Under the pieces are notes generated by a model that was given only the letters and a program-made list of their open reading frames with translations, searched no databases and was not told where the DNA came from. Made by a program: the position numbers and the translations under genes. A stretch of 43,530 bases of DNA from Bacteroidales bacterium (GTDB lineage: Bacteria > Bacteroidota > Bacteroidia > Bacteroidales > WCHB1-69). Location of the stretch: positions 1-43,530 of the forward strand of contig JAFXSR010000033.1 of NCBI GenBank assembly GCA_017525505.1, given 5' to 3'. Numbering within the stretch: position 1 is the stretch's first letter; every line of letters starts with the position of its first letter. Below, in pieces: positions 1 to 8,000 of this stretch.

Positions 1-264
1 ACGGATAGCCGTAAAATAATGAGCCTCAGACAGGTTGAACTCGAACGGCTGATTGGAAATCTGCATATACAGTTTGAGATATGTAACCCCGTCAATGACA
101 GTGTCTCCTGCGGTCATATATTTCTCATCGCTCACCGACCATTGGCAGCCGTCGGTAAAAGGACGGTAAGGGGTCTGGGCGGAAATGCGGTTTGTCAATA
201 CCAAACCTACAAGTGCCATACACACGGCATACATTGTTTTGCTGAAATGTAATCTGTTTTTCAT
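1..264 (-). CDS. Secreted protein, N-terminal part only (runs off the window)
   Basis: An open frame of 88 codons starts at the ATG at 264 and continues past base 1, so only the N-terminus is visible. It opens with a basic, hydrophobic stretch ending in a plausible signal peptidase site (LVLTNRISAQ-TPYRPF), so the product is probably exported. The mature start (DGCQWSVSDEKYMTAGDTVI, then DGVTYLKLY) has the tryptophan/tyrosine-rich pattern common in Bacteroidetes secreted proteins that often end in a T9SS sorting domain. That domain would lie outside the window, so this is inference. A good -7 box lies 55 bases upstream. The family is not recognised. Confidence 0.7.
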   Translation of the reverse strand, partial: MKNRLHFSKTMYAVCMALVGLVLTNRISAQTPYRPFTDGCQWSVSDEKYMTAGDTVIDGVTYLKLYMQISNQPFEFNLSEAHYFTAIR

Positions 265-318
265 AGTTTTATGTTTTTGATGGTTTATTGTTGATAATCA
301 ATATTATTCAATTGACAT

Positions 319-327
319 GCAAAAGTA
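319..327 (-). promoter_or_regulatory. Bacteroidetes -7 box for the partial secreted gene
   Basis: Read on the minus strand this is TACTTTTGC, a match to TAnnTTTG. It lies 55 bases before the ATG at 264. No convincing TTG -33 element was seen at the usual 19-21 base spacing. Confidence 0.5.
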
Positions 328-390
328 TTAAAAACTTTTCACATAATTATTACAACCCTCACTCCTTCACCAGCTTCGCTGAGTAACCTT

Positions 391-1245
391 CTAATCGCGG
401 ACACAACGGACGGAATAACAAGCTTGCTCAGGCTGGTTCCAATGAGAACCCAATATAGCACTGTTATAGAAGAGCATACGAATAGACTTGTCTTTATAAT
501 GCCCTGCTGTCCAAAATATGGCTATGCCGCCAAAACCTCCAAAACTATGTAAACCAGCATTGCCTGCTGGCAGAGCCGAGAAGCCTGTGGCGTTATTCGA
601 ACTTGGATCGTTTCCGGGAGTATTTATATCACATTCTGTTGTGTCATCTACACTGGTCCTCCATCCCCATGTGGCTGCTAATGATTTGGCCACATTGAAA
701 GAGTCGTTACCCGAAATATATTCCGGTTGTGTTCTCAAATAGCTGTAAAGTTCATCCCACTCCGCTCCACTGGGCACATGCCAGCCGTCTGGACAAATAC
801 CTTGTATGCCACTGGGATTCTCTTCATTGGATGGGCCTTTCGTCACAGCTCTCCAATTATACAAGTACCCCCAGCGGGCCACATTGCCCATATTCTCCTC
901 ATTGCTCTGGTTATTGCCTGGAGCCGAACGGTATGGTAAAGTCTCACTCCAATTAAATTCTGGGCTTAAAGGTATTTCTGTGCCGTCGGCATAACGCGTG
1001 GTGCGCAGGTTCTCCGCCATCCACACCTGATCGCCAATCTGAACCGCATCGTAAATATTACCATCTATGTCGGTCACGGCCTTGCGTATCACCTGCGCGG
1101 TGGGAGGATACTGCTGGTTGGCATAATAGTCATCGCTTGGATTCTCCGTACTGCTGTTATTGTTGGTTTCTTTGTGGCACGATGTCAGCAGCAGCACCGT
1201 CGCTGTTACGGTCAACATAAAACTTAATGTTATTATCTTTTTCAT
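391..1245 (-). CDS. FISUMP-domain surface lipoprotein
   Basis: Protein of 284 residues. Residues 1-23 form a lipoprotein signal ending in the lipobox LTSC with C23 as the lipid-bearing cysteine, followed by a polar N/S/E-rich tether. From about residue 58 it carries the Fibrobacter succinogenes major paralogous domain (FISUMP): DIDGNIYDAVQIGDQVWMAE at the start, then WGYLYNW, CPDGWHVPSGAEWDEL, ATGFSALPAG and the terminal YSVRCVRD. FISUMP proteins are extracellular or outer-membrane-attached, related to C-type-lectin-like/SUMF folds; their ligands are mostly unknown. It lies 83 bases downstream of the last gene of the RHS locus on the same strand; no clear promoter was seen between them, so it could be co-transcribed or independent. 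Family call strong, role unknown. Confidence 0.85.
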   Translation of the reverse strand: MKKIITLSFMLTVTATVLLLTSCHKETNNNSSTENPSDDYYANQQYPPTAQVIRKAVTDIDGNIYDAVQIGDQVWMAENLRTTRYADGTEIPLSPEFNWSETLPYRSAPGNNQSNEENMGNVARWGYLYNWRAVTKGPSNEENPSGIQGICPDGWHVPSGAEWDELYSYLRTQPEYISGNDSFNVAKSLAATWGWRTSVDDTTECDINTPGNDPSSNNATGFSALPAGNAGLHSFGGFGGIAIFWTAGHYKDKSIRMLFYNSAILGSHWNQPEQACYSVRCVRD

Positions 1246-1328
1246 TGTTTTGGTTGTTTAGACATTATGATTGTATCATTATTGTTTTAAGACTTAACAG
1301 GTTATCTATTTTATAATGTTCACATCAG

Positions 1329-1814
1329 TTATTTTTTCAGTAATCCTATCAGCAAAGGAGAAACCGACTTAAAAACCTTTGAGGGGTCCACTTGCTGTAT
1401 AATCTCTTCTACAGGAAGATAGTAGGTAATTTTTACGTTGCTTCCATCTTTTAGAAAAATGCTAGTATATTCTATCTTATTTAATCCTGAGATAAAACAA
1501 GCTGCATGCTTCTCAATATATTGGATATCGGCAATGCTGAAATGAATAGTCGTTCGTTTTGGATTTGATATTTGGAAATTTTGATTTTCAAAACAAAAAA
1601 TTGTATTCCTATCTAGTTTGTATAATAGTAACATATTGAAATAATAAATAATTGCCAATAATAAGAAAAACAATGGAAGTATTACAGGAATATATTTATT
1701 ATCAGTCAGTGAGTAAAAATAAAAAAATATAATAGAAATAACCAACCAAGGTGGTACAATAAAGAGGTTTATATAAAAGTGTTTAAGATTAAACTGGTAT
1801 TTTTTAGAATCCAT
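1329..1814 (-). CDS. Two-TM membrane protein with PH-like cytosolic domain; candidate immunity protein
   Basis: 161 residues from the ATG at 1814. A longer frame from a TTG at 1874 exists, but the ATG overlaps the stop of the upstream 36-codon ORF, which favours coupling from 1814. Residues about 15-65 form two hydrophobic helices (FIVPPWLVISIIFFYFY and PVILPLFFLLLAIIYYF) joined by a short polar turn. The rest is a soluble beta-rich domain (TIHFSIADIQYIEKHAAC, SIFLKDGSNVKITYYL) resembling bacterial PH-like domains attached to two-helix anchors. It is the last gene of an AT-rich train behind the RHS gene, where immunity proteins normally sit. An inner-membrane immunity protein would suit a membrane-active or periplasmic toxin. 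Function is inference from position; the fold is a weak recognition. Confidence 0.6.
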   Translation of the reverse strand: MDSKKYQFNLKHFYINLFIVPPWLVISIIFFYFYSLTDNKYIPVILPLFFLLLAIIYYFNMLLLYKLDRNTIFCFENQNFQISNPKRTTIHFSIADIQYIEKHAACFISGLNKIEYTSIFLKDGSNVKITYYLPVEEIIQQVDPSKVFKSVSPLLIGLLKK

Positions 1815-1914
1815 ATATATACAGCCAATATTCGTTATCGTTAAATCGGGAATTAATTTGGTTGATTGTTTCAATGAAAAAATCGCCTGCTCTTTTGTAA
1901 TTATCTATAATCAT
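1804..1914 (-). CDS. Small ORF, 36 residues, overlapping both neighbours
   Basis: ATG at 1914 overlaps the stop of the decayed immunity-gene remnant (ATGA arrangement), and its TAA at 1804-1806 overlaps the ATG of the 161-residue gene by 11 bases. The peptide begins MIIDNYKRAGDFFIETINQI and ends YWLYIYGF, and has no signal or membrane helix. It may be a real small protein, a truncated N-terminus of a lost immunity gene, or only a translated leader coupling the flanking genes. No family recognised. Confidence 0.35.
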   Translation of the reverse strand: MIIDNYKRAGDFFIETINQINSRFNDNEYWLYIYGF

Positions 1915-2036
1915 TGCTGTTGCTGTGCCTGTATTACCGCCTCTATCTTTTGTATCAATTCGGGAAGAAAGGATAGGTCTGTTTCATAGGCAAATTCTAA
2001 AACTGTACTTTCAATTTGATTTTGTATGGCACACGA
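1911..2036 (-). pseudogene. 3' remnant of a WapI-like immunity gene (copy A)
   Basis: Between the stop of the 274-residue gene and the small ORF, the minus strand encodes LEFAYETDLSFLPELIQKIE followed by AVIQAQQQQ and a stop. This aligns with the C-terminus of the intact 136-residue protein at 3624-4034 (LKFEYLTDQLFLPELIQEIE, AVIKNF). The nucleotide match is clear over roughly 1932-1970. There is no start codon of its own and the upstream part of the gene is missing, so it reads as a truncated leftover of a gene whose 5' part was replaced by an incoming cassette. Confidence 0.65.
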
Positions 2037-2040
2037 AGTA

Positions 2041-2865
2041 TTAGGGTAGAGCCCAGTATGCCTCAGCAAAGTTCAAGTAGTATTCGGATACGCCAGATGG
2101 TGATCCCGAGGTTAGTACGAAAATTGTGTCCTTGGGCTTCTTAATCCGATTATTCACTATGTCATCATATAGCTGTTTTTGCCCATCAGATCTTACAACA
2201 ACAATATTTTTCTGTTCAGATGAAAACTGATCATTTACACTCTCTACTAATTTAATACTTTTTGTATTTTCCTCCAAAAGTTCCTCATCGGTTTTCCTTT
2301 GATTCCGCTTGTTTATTTCATTTTCAATACAAGCCAATCCTTTTTGCTTTTCACCTCTTAGGTAATATAAAACAGGCAAATTGAATTCACTTTTTTCATT
2401 AACCAAAGGATGCCCTTCCTGTAATAATTTGAAAAAGGTGTCTTCGTTTTTCAACATCTCATAGTATTCATAACCATATTGTTTTATTTTGTCAAAAAGC
2501 TGCGACAAAGCTGGTCCGCAATCGGTATCAACATAAAAGTTCTCATGCAGAAACACTTTTTGTGGCATAAGGTATCCCAAATTCTCAAATGTATTGGAAG
2601 AATAATATTCTTCTTTCATGAGATTTGACAGAAATTCACTTATGTCATTATATTTTATGCCAACCTCAACAGTTGCTTCGCTATACAATTTATGATGTCC
2701 AAAAAATCTGAAACTCATAAAAGCGGAAACATTAGGAGTAAGTGACTTAAAATAACCTATAGGCCTGAGTTTGTTCAAAAAGAAGTGTTTTCTTTCTTTG
2801 AATCCCAGACTTTCAGCTATGATGCCATATTCCTTTTTTAGACTTCTCTCAAATTTCTCGTTCAT
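2041..2865 (-). CDS. Uncharacterised 274-residue cytosolic protein in the immunity-gene train
   Basis: No signal peptide or membrane helix. The N-terminus (MNEKFERSLKKEYGIIAESL, then GFKERKHFFLN) loosely resembles DUF4304-type proteins common among immunity genes. The middle is rich in aromatic and acidic residues (YGYEYYEMLKNEDTFFKLL), with a charged stretch around residues 185-205. It starts 15 bases after the 234-residue gene, so the two are probably co-transcribed, and it ends just before the decayed immunity-gene remnant. Composition is strikingly AT-rich compared with the housekeeping genes to the right, which suggests acquisition. A role as an orphan immunity protein is inference from position. 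Confidence 0.6.
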   Translation of the reverse strand: MNEKFERSLKKEYGIIAESLGFKERKHFFLNKLRPIGYFKSLTPNVSAFMSFRFFGHHKLYSEATVEVGIKYNDISEFLSNLMKEEYYSSNTFENLGYLMPQKVFLHENFYVDTDCGPALSQLFDKIKQYGYEYYEMLKNEDTFFKLLQEGHPLVNEKSEFNLPVLYYLRGEKQKGLACIENEINKRNQRKTDEELLEENTKSIKLVESVNDQFSSEQKNIVVVRSDGQKQLYDDIVNNRIKKPKDTIFVLTSGSPSGVSEYYLNFAEAYWALP

Positions 2866-2880
2866 ATAAAAATTTCATTT

Positions 2881-3585
2881 TCAATTGTATAATTCAAGAT
2901 CTTTTCCTATCAATTCTTTGGAATATTTACTGGCCAAATTACTATCAAAATAATCTAATAATGCTTTTTTCAAATTTTGTCCTGCTTTTTCATTTTTCAA
3001 CATGACCAGCCTATTTAATTCAGCGAGACTAAGCTGATTGTTTTCAGTGAAATAGCTGACTAAAAAGCCAATTCTACTCTCCAAAAAACTTTGCATTTGA
3101 CTGTTTCCATGAAAAAACTTCGCATAAAAATCAGAAAGCAAAGGCATTCCTTTTTCGGGCTCAATAGTGCAGTACAGAACCAAAATAAAAAATTCTTTGC
3201 CAGGATTGGTCTTCATGTAATCAATTATAAAATCGTGATAAAGTGATGAGGAAGCAACATAGTTCAATTTCAACAAAGTTTCAATTATTGAATATTTCCA
3301 ACTTTCATCTTTTACACCCTTATTTTTGATGAATATCTTTTCAATTTCTGGTGCTAACGAAATGTATTTCAATTCAATAATGGTTTGTAATGCGACAGAG
3401 AAAAGCCCATGACTGTTGTTTTCTATTTCCTGTAAGAAAAAATTTAAAACTTGAGTCTTGTCTTCATCAACGGTATTTTGTATCTTTTGTGCCAAATGCT
3501 GGATAAAAGTCCTTCCTCCGTCCTTATAGGCATTGTACTCTTTCTTAATGTCTTTTATAATGTTTGCTATGTCCGAATTATTCAT
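2881..3585 (-). CDS. Uncharacterised 234-residue helical protein in the immunity-gene train
   Basis: A soluble, mostly helical protein with repeated Leu/Ile-rich segments (LFSVALQTIIELKYISLAPE, SIIETLLKLNYVASSSLYHD, LSLAELNRLVMLKNEKAGQN) that look like HEAT/ARM-type alpha-alpha repeats, a frequent fold of immunity proteins. No signal peptide. It begins 38 bases after the WapI-like immunity gene, and the gap contains one arm of a repeat found again at 4169-4214. It is followed after 15 bases by the 274-residue gene. Function is unknown; cassette membership is supported by the flanking repeats. Confidence 0.6.
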   Translation of the reverse strand: MNNSDIANIIKDIKKEYNAYKDGGRTFIQHLAQKIQNTVDEDKTQVLNFFLQEIENNSHGLFSVALQTIIELKYISLAPEIEKIFIKNKGVKDESWKYSIIETLLKLNYVASSSLYHDFIIDYMKTNPGKEFFILVLYCTIEPEKGMPLLSDFYAKFFHGNSQMQSFLESRIGFLVSYFTENNQLSLAELNRLVMLKNEKAGQNLKKALLDYFDSNLASKYSKELIGKDLELYN

Positions 3586-3606
3586 TGCTGTGATGTCACT
3601 GTAATT

Positions 3607-3652
3607 TATAATAGGGTCTATATTCAGAAATTCTTTATTACCGCCTCAATCT
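3607..3652. repeat. Cassette-joint repeat, copy B
   Basis: A 46-base stretch that spans the end of the 136-residue immunity gene and the gap after it. The first 22 bases (3607-3628) are identical to 4169-4190, and the following 24 differ at three positions. It marks one boundary of the region between the WapI-like gene and the 285-residue gene. Confidence 0.75.
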
Positions 3653-4034
3653 CTTGTATCAATTCGGGAAGGAATAATTGGTCAGTCAAATATTCGAATT
3701 TCAAAGAACCAGTAAACATTGGATTACTCAATTTCGAATAAACTTTTATTTGTCCATTTTCTTGTAATTTGAATTGAATGGTAAATTGTTCGCCGATGGG
3801 ATTAAAAATGATAGGAGATTTCCATTCGTTATTATAAATTTTTTCAAGGCTTTCTTTCATTCTAATGAAATCAGCCACTTCTGCATCTATACCTATTTGT
3901 GCTTTAAAAATTTCAAAATCAATAGACAGGTCAAAAACAATTCTCTTAAAATCATCATCAAACAAGCTCTTGATATTTTCAAACTTAATAATATCAATAT
4001 TTTGTATGTTTTTTAATAGGATTTTTTTAGACAT
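3624..4034 (-). CDS. WapI-like immunity protein (intact copy)
   Basis: 136 residues, cytosolic. The C-terminal half has the layout of WapI/DUF6228-type immunity proteins: a helical segment (DFIRMKESLEKIYNNEWKSP), a beta region in which a ligand-like face is expected (FTIQFKLQENGQIKVYSKLS), and the closing motif LKFEYLTDQLFLPELIQEIE. These proteins neutralise the C-terminal toxin of WapA/RHS-type polymorphic toxins. The gene has its own -7 box, so it could be expressed without the toxin, as expected for an orphan immunity gene. Two decayed copies of its 3' end lie on either side. The family call rests on motif recognition and is moderate; an immunity role is strongly suggested by context. Confidence 0.6.
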   Translation of the reverse strand: MSKKILLKNIQNIDIIKFENIKSLFDDDFKRIVFDLSIDFEIFKAQIGIDAEVADFIRMKESLEKIYNNEWKSPIIFNPIGEQFTIQFKLQENGQIKVYSKLSNPMFTGSLKFEYLTDQLFLPELIQEIEAVIKNF

Positions 4035-4065
4035 TCTTATTTTTAGATAGTTATTGAATACGTTT

Positions 4066-4074
4066 ACAAAAATA
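4066..4074 (-). promoter_or_regulatory. -7 box in front of the WapI-like immunity gene
   Basis: TATTTTTGT on the minus strand matches TAnnTTTG, 31 bases before the ATG at 4034. It would let this gene and those after it be transcribed independently of the RHS gene. No good -33 element was found. Confidence 0.45.
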
Positions 4075-4168
4075 ATAATAATTTCAATATGACTTTTTTA
4101 GTACTCCCCAATCATTGGACAGTTTTTCATTGTTTCTAATATAATTACTTTTCGCAGGAGAAGTCGCA

Positions 4169-4214
4169 TATAATAGGGTCTATATTCAGAATTTCTTTAT
4201 TACCGTCTCTATCT
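4169..4214. repeat. Cassette-joint repeat, copy C, with decayed immunity 3' end
   Basis: Pairs with 3607-3652: 22 identical bases, then 24 with three differences. On the minus strand it corresponds to the last codons of a WapI-like gene (IETVIKKF-like) but in a broken frame, and the stop of the 285-residue gene falls inside it. The joint therefore appears to be where the 285-residue gene was inserted upstream of an older immunity gene. Confidence 0.7.
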
Positions 4215-5066
4215 ACTCCTGCAATTCGACCGTATCATCTCCAGCATCCTCTCCATGCGTTTGAGGTATTTGTTCTGATGCTTGTTGTGCCAACGGTCAT
4301 TATGTTCGGTATCCTCCCCCATCCCCCAGCAGCCGCTTACTGGCAAGTAAAAATATTCTCCTTCGTACACTACCTCTATCATGTATTTAGGTTCTTCCGT
4401 GCGGCAAAATTCTTTCGGCATTTTCATGATGTCCGTCATGATTTTCCACATTTTCTTTGTTTGAGTTTGGGAAGGATGCCATTCTTGAGTATAATATTCT
4501 TTGTTCATGATAGTCTCAAAAAGATCTATGAAGCAAGAATTGCCGTATTTTCTGGTGACTTTTGTATTATCACCCGTACCATATAAGGAAAACATTTCAA
4601 TTGCCAAGTAATTGTATCCTTTATCTTCAAGATAGTCAGATTCGTTACAAATAATTCTGAACCGATTGCTCAGATTTTCTTTGTCATACCATTTTTTTTC
4701 GTTGAAACACTGCATGGAAAGAGCAATCTCGCATGTCCGGAAAGTATCGTACACCGCAGGGAAGATTTCTGGAAAATATACAGGGAAAGTATCACGAAAA
4801 TATTTGATCCCTTGGTGCTCAAAAATCATAGATTCCAGAGATATTTCATCTTTCCCCGGTATCAGACGGTAATTATAGCTGAATTTACCGTTGTTAAAGC
4901 TGTCAATGATTTTATTCCCATTCTGGTCATAATGATAATACTCTATGTGATCATCAGGAAAAATCATAGTGATATGTTTATTGTAGAAGATTGTGTCAAC
5001 GTCATTTTGAGAGTATGAATTTAATAAATACAGAGTTGTAAAAAATAAAAAAAACAATCTTTTCAT
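4209..5066 (-). CDS. Secreted 285-residue protein; candidate cognate immunity protein of the RHS toxin
   Basis: Starts with a typical signal peptide (MKRLFFLFFTTLYLLNSYSQ), so it is exported to the periplasm or beyond. The mature part is rich in Tyr, Asp and Cys (several cysteines, for example FRTCEIALSMQCF and SGCWGMG) and has no motif I recognise. It begins 10 bases after the RHS stop, the classical place for the immunity gene that matches the toxin tip. If so, the toxin probably acts outside the cytoplasm. The last codons run into repeat copy C, so the C-terminus may have been altered by recombination. Export is well supported; the immunity role is inference. Confidence 0.6.
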   Translation of the reverse strand: MKRLFFLFFTTLYLLNSYSQNDVDTIFYNKHITMIFPDDHIEYYHYDQNGNKIIDSFNNGKFSYNYRLIPGKDEISLESMIFEHQGIKYFRDTFPVYFPEIFPAVYDTFRTCEIALSMQCFNEKKWYDKENLSNRFRIICNESDYLEDKGYNYLAIEMFSLYGTGDNTKVTRKYGNSCFIDLFETIMNKEYYTQEWHPSQTQTKKMWKIMTDIMKMPKEFCRTEEPKYMIEVVYEGEYFYLPVSGCWGMGEDTEHNDRWHNKHQNKYLKRMERMLEMIRSNCRSR

Positions 5067-5076
5067 GAAAAATAAT

Positions 5077-8000
5077 TTAGTAATTTACAATCCCAAGAAT
5101 ATTGGCAATAAATGGATATGTTGTCCATCCAGATGCTTTATTAAAGTAAAAGGGATAATTCCCTTCCAAAGAAAAATACACATATTGTGTTCCTGATGGA
5201 ATATTCAATGTCATCCACTCTGAATAGTATGAAGAAGGAAGATACTCAACTATTTGGTCATCAAACTTTATAATTAGAGAATACCCATTTTCAACATATC
5301 CTTTATATTGTAATAAACCTCGTCCTTTCATATTTCCAACATAAATTTTGTTAATATCTTTTTCCACGTATAAGTAATTATCAATTTCTTGTTTCAAAGA
5401 TGCATAGTTGCTCATATTTTTTATTCTATATTTTTCAATATCAGAAATCTTATGATAATTAATCCCCGTATTTTTTTGTGTTTTACAAAAATAATGTGTC
5501 GGTTCTAAATCTGTATTACGAAAACTCCATTCTGTTCTTCCCATTGCAATTTCTTTTCCTAACCAAATGTTTTTATGTTCCATATATGCCTGAATACCCC
5601 CTCCTATTGCGCCCAAAAATGCGCCAGTGCCTAACCCAATAAGGCATTGCTTGCCAGCGTTTTTCATGGCTTGATCAAAAGAAGCACCTGAAATCAAGGA
5701 AAAAGTAAGTCCGTTAGAGAAACCAGAAATAGCTCCTGTAGCAGCACCTGCAATACCACCTCCAACAACACCTCCAATTTCAGCCGAAGCTAATGCTTGC
5801 CCTATACCAACTCCTGCCAATCCTGATAATGCCCCAATAGCACCTCCTCCGAGAATATAGCCAACCCATTCACCTGCGGAGTTTGCATTTTGACTTGCCA
5901 TTATAGCACCTTGTGCCATGCCTATCGCAGCCCCAACGACAATCGGAATCCAGAAAAATTCTCCGCTTGGATCCACGTATGCCAAAGGATTGTTGAGGCA
6001 GTAGCTGTAGCGGTTGTAATTCTGGGTGAAATCGGGCAGCTGCACGAAGTTGTCGGGAGAGAAAAAACGTCCGATGACAGGGTCGTACAACCTGCCCTTC
6101 ATATTAATAATGTTGAATCTCTGCAAGTGCTCGTGTCCCGTAAATCCTCTCGCTGGCAAAATTGTGTTGGCAAGTGCGGTGCTGTCCACAAGGGTCCAAT
6201 TGTTAAACTTTCTCGGATTGCCCCAGGGATCAAAATGGATTGACCTGGAAAGACGCTTGCTTTGTCCGCTGATTACACACCAACTGCCCAAAATGTCTGG
6301 ATATACATAGTAATATGCATTGCTTCCATATCCTTGCCGGCAAATCACCTTTGCATTTTCCTCACCACTGACAATGTTATGGTGAACAGTGGAACCGTTG
6401 TTTGTAACCTTTTCGTAACTATCACCAACATACCAATGGGTTTCAACCACATTCCCATTTTTCTTCAACACGGTTTTCCAACGGGTGAGATCCGGTCCGT
6501 AATACAAAATCAGTTGCCATTGGCCTTCTGTAATGGTGTCGGGCTGGTTGAACAGATTGTAATGCACGTCGCATTGTGCGGCCGATATGGCATGGGCATG
6601 GGCACTGTCAAGTGTAATACCGGTCACCGCATGGGGTTTGTCACTGTCATAACTGTAGGTACCTATATGCGAGTTAGCCATAATATTGCCGTTATCGGCA
6701 AACGAAGTAGTATGATATTCAAACACAGAGCTGTCAGCATTAGCAATCGTAAAAGCTGTCAGTCTGTCCAAATTGTCATATTCGAAAATTTCACGGAAAC
6801 GGGTGACAGAATCCTTTCGGGAACTCATTAATCCCGCATTATTGTATGTATAACACAATTCACTGTATTCCGTGTTGATAAATGGCTGCTCCTCAAAAAT
6901 AAGACTGTCGCGGTCTAATAAATCCCCATTCTCCGGAAGATATGTGTAGCCCTGTCTGATTCTGATAATATTCCCATAGTCATTCCGATAATATTGGCTG
7001 CCGGTTTCATTACCATAAACAATTATTTTAGCCCTTTGCAATTGATCCCTATCGCGTACCTTGTATAATTTGCTTTGGGTGGTATTATCCAGTATGGCAT
7101 TTACCCTGCTTTCATTGTCATAGTTGTACTGTATAGCAAAACTGTTGGGATAAGTGGTGATAATATTGCGGCTTAAGCTGTCGTAGGTATAGCCGAAAGA
7201 AAAATCCTCCCCTTCAATACGGGTTATTTTCTCTATAGCTCTTCCCAAATTATCATAATGGTAAGTTACCGCATTCGCAGGATTGATACGAGCCTCCATC
7301 ATCGCACCTTTCCACACATTGGCCGCATCTAAGGAGTCGTAAGTGAAAGTATGCGTCAGCGTATCTCCATCACCGGCAAACTGTTTGCGAACAATGCGGT
7401 TCAGCAGGTCATACGTAAACGTTGTAGTCACCTCTCTTGCGTCCGTCTGGGAAACAAGTCTGCCGAAATTGTCATATACAGAGCTGACCTCACCCGCATC
7501 GGGTTCCGTGATGGATAGACGGTTGCCCCGCAAATCTGATATGACAGTAGTGGTGGCACCAACAGCGTTGATGGTGTTTTCTGTTCTCACCTGATTGTTG
7601 TCAGACACATATCTGTAGCCGTAATTGATGGTTCCGCCCGGATCGGTTGACTGAACCAGTCTGCCTGCGGCGTCTTTCAGTTTGACATGGTCGTTGTTCC
7701 GGATATTGTCATGCACGGTCTCTTGTCTTGCGCTGTAGGAGTAGCTCAGGTTTGTGTATGGAGCGGTTTCTGCGGAAATCCGCCCATAGAGATCATACTG
7801 GTAATTATGCCATATCTTCTCGCTTTCTGTTGATGACACATTATAGGGAAACGACTTTTTTTCAATCTGCCCCAAGACATTATAGCGAATATCGGAACGG
7901 ATACTGCCCGACTGATTGCATATTTCCCTGCCCAAAACATCATAATACACGTATGCGGTTGGTGCACCGGGACTTGTGGTCTTTTGCCGGTATTTGGAAT

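Noticed and set aside
1329..1874. Longer version of the 161-residue membrane protein starting at a TTG
   Set aside because: The extra 20 residues overlap the small ORF and lack a good start; the ATG at 1814 overlaps the small ORF's stop, which is a better start.
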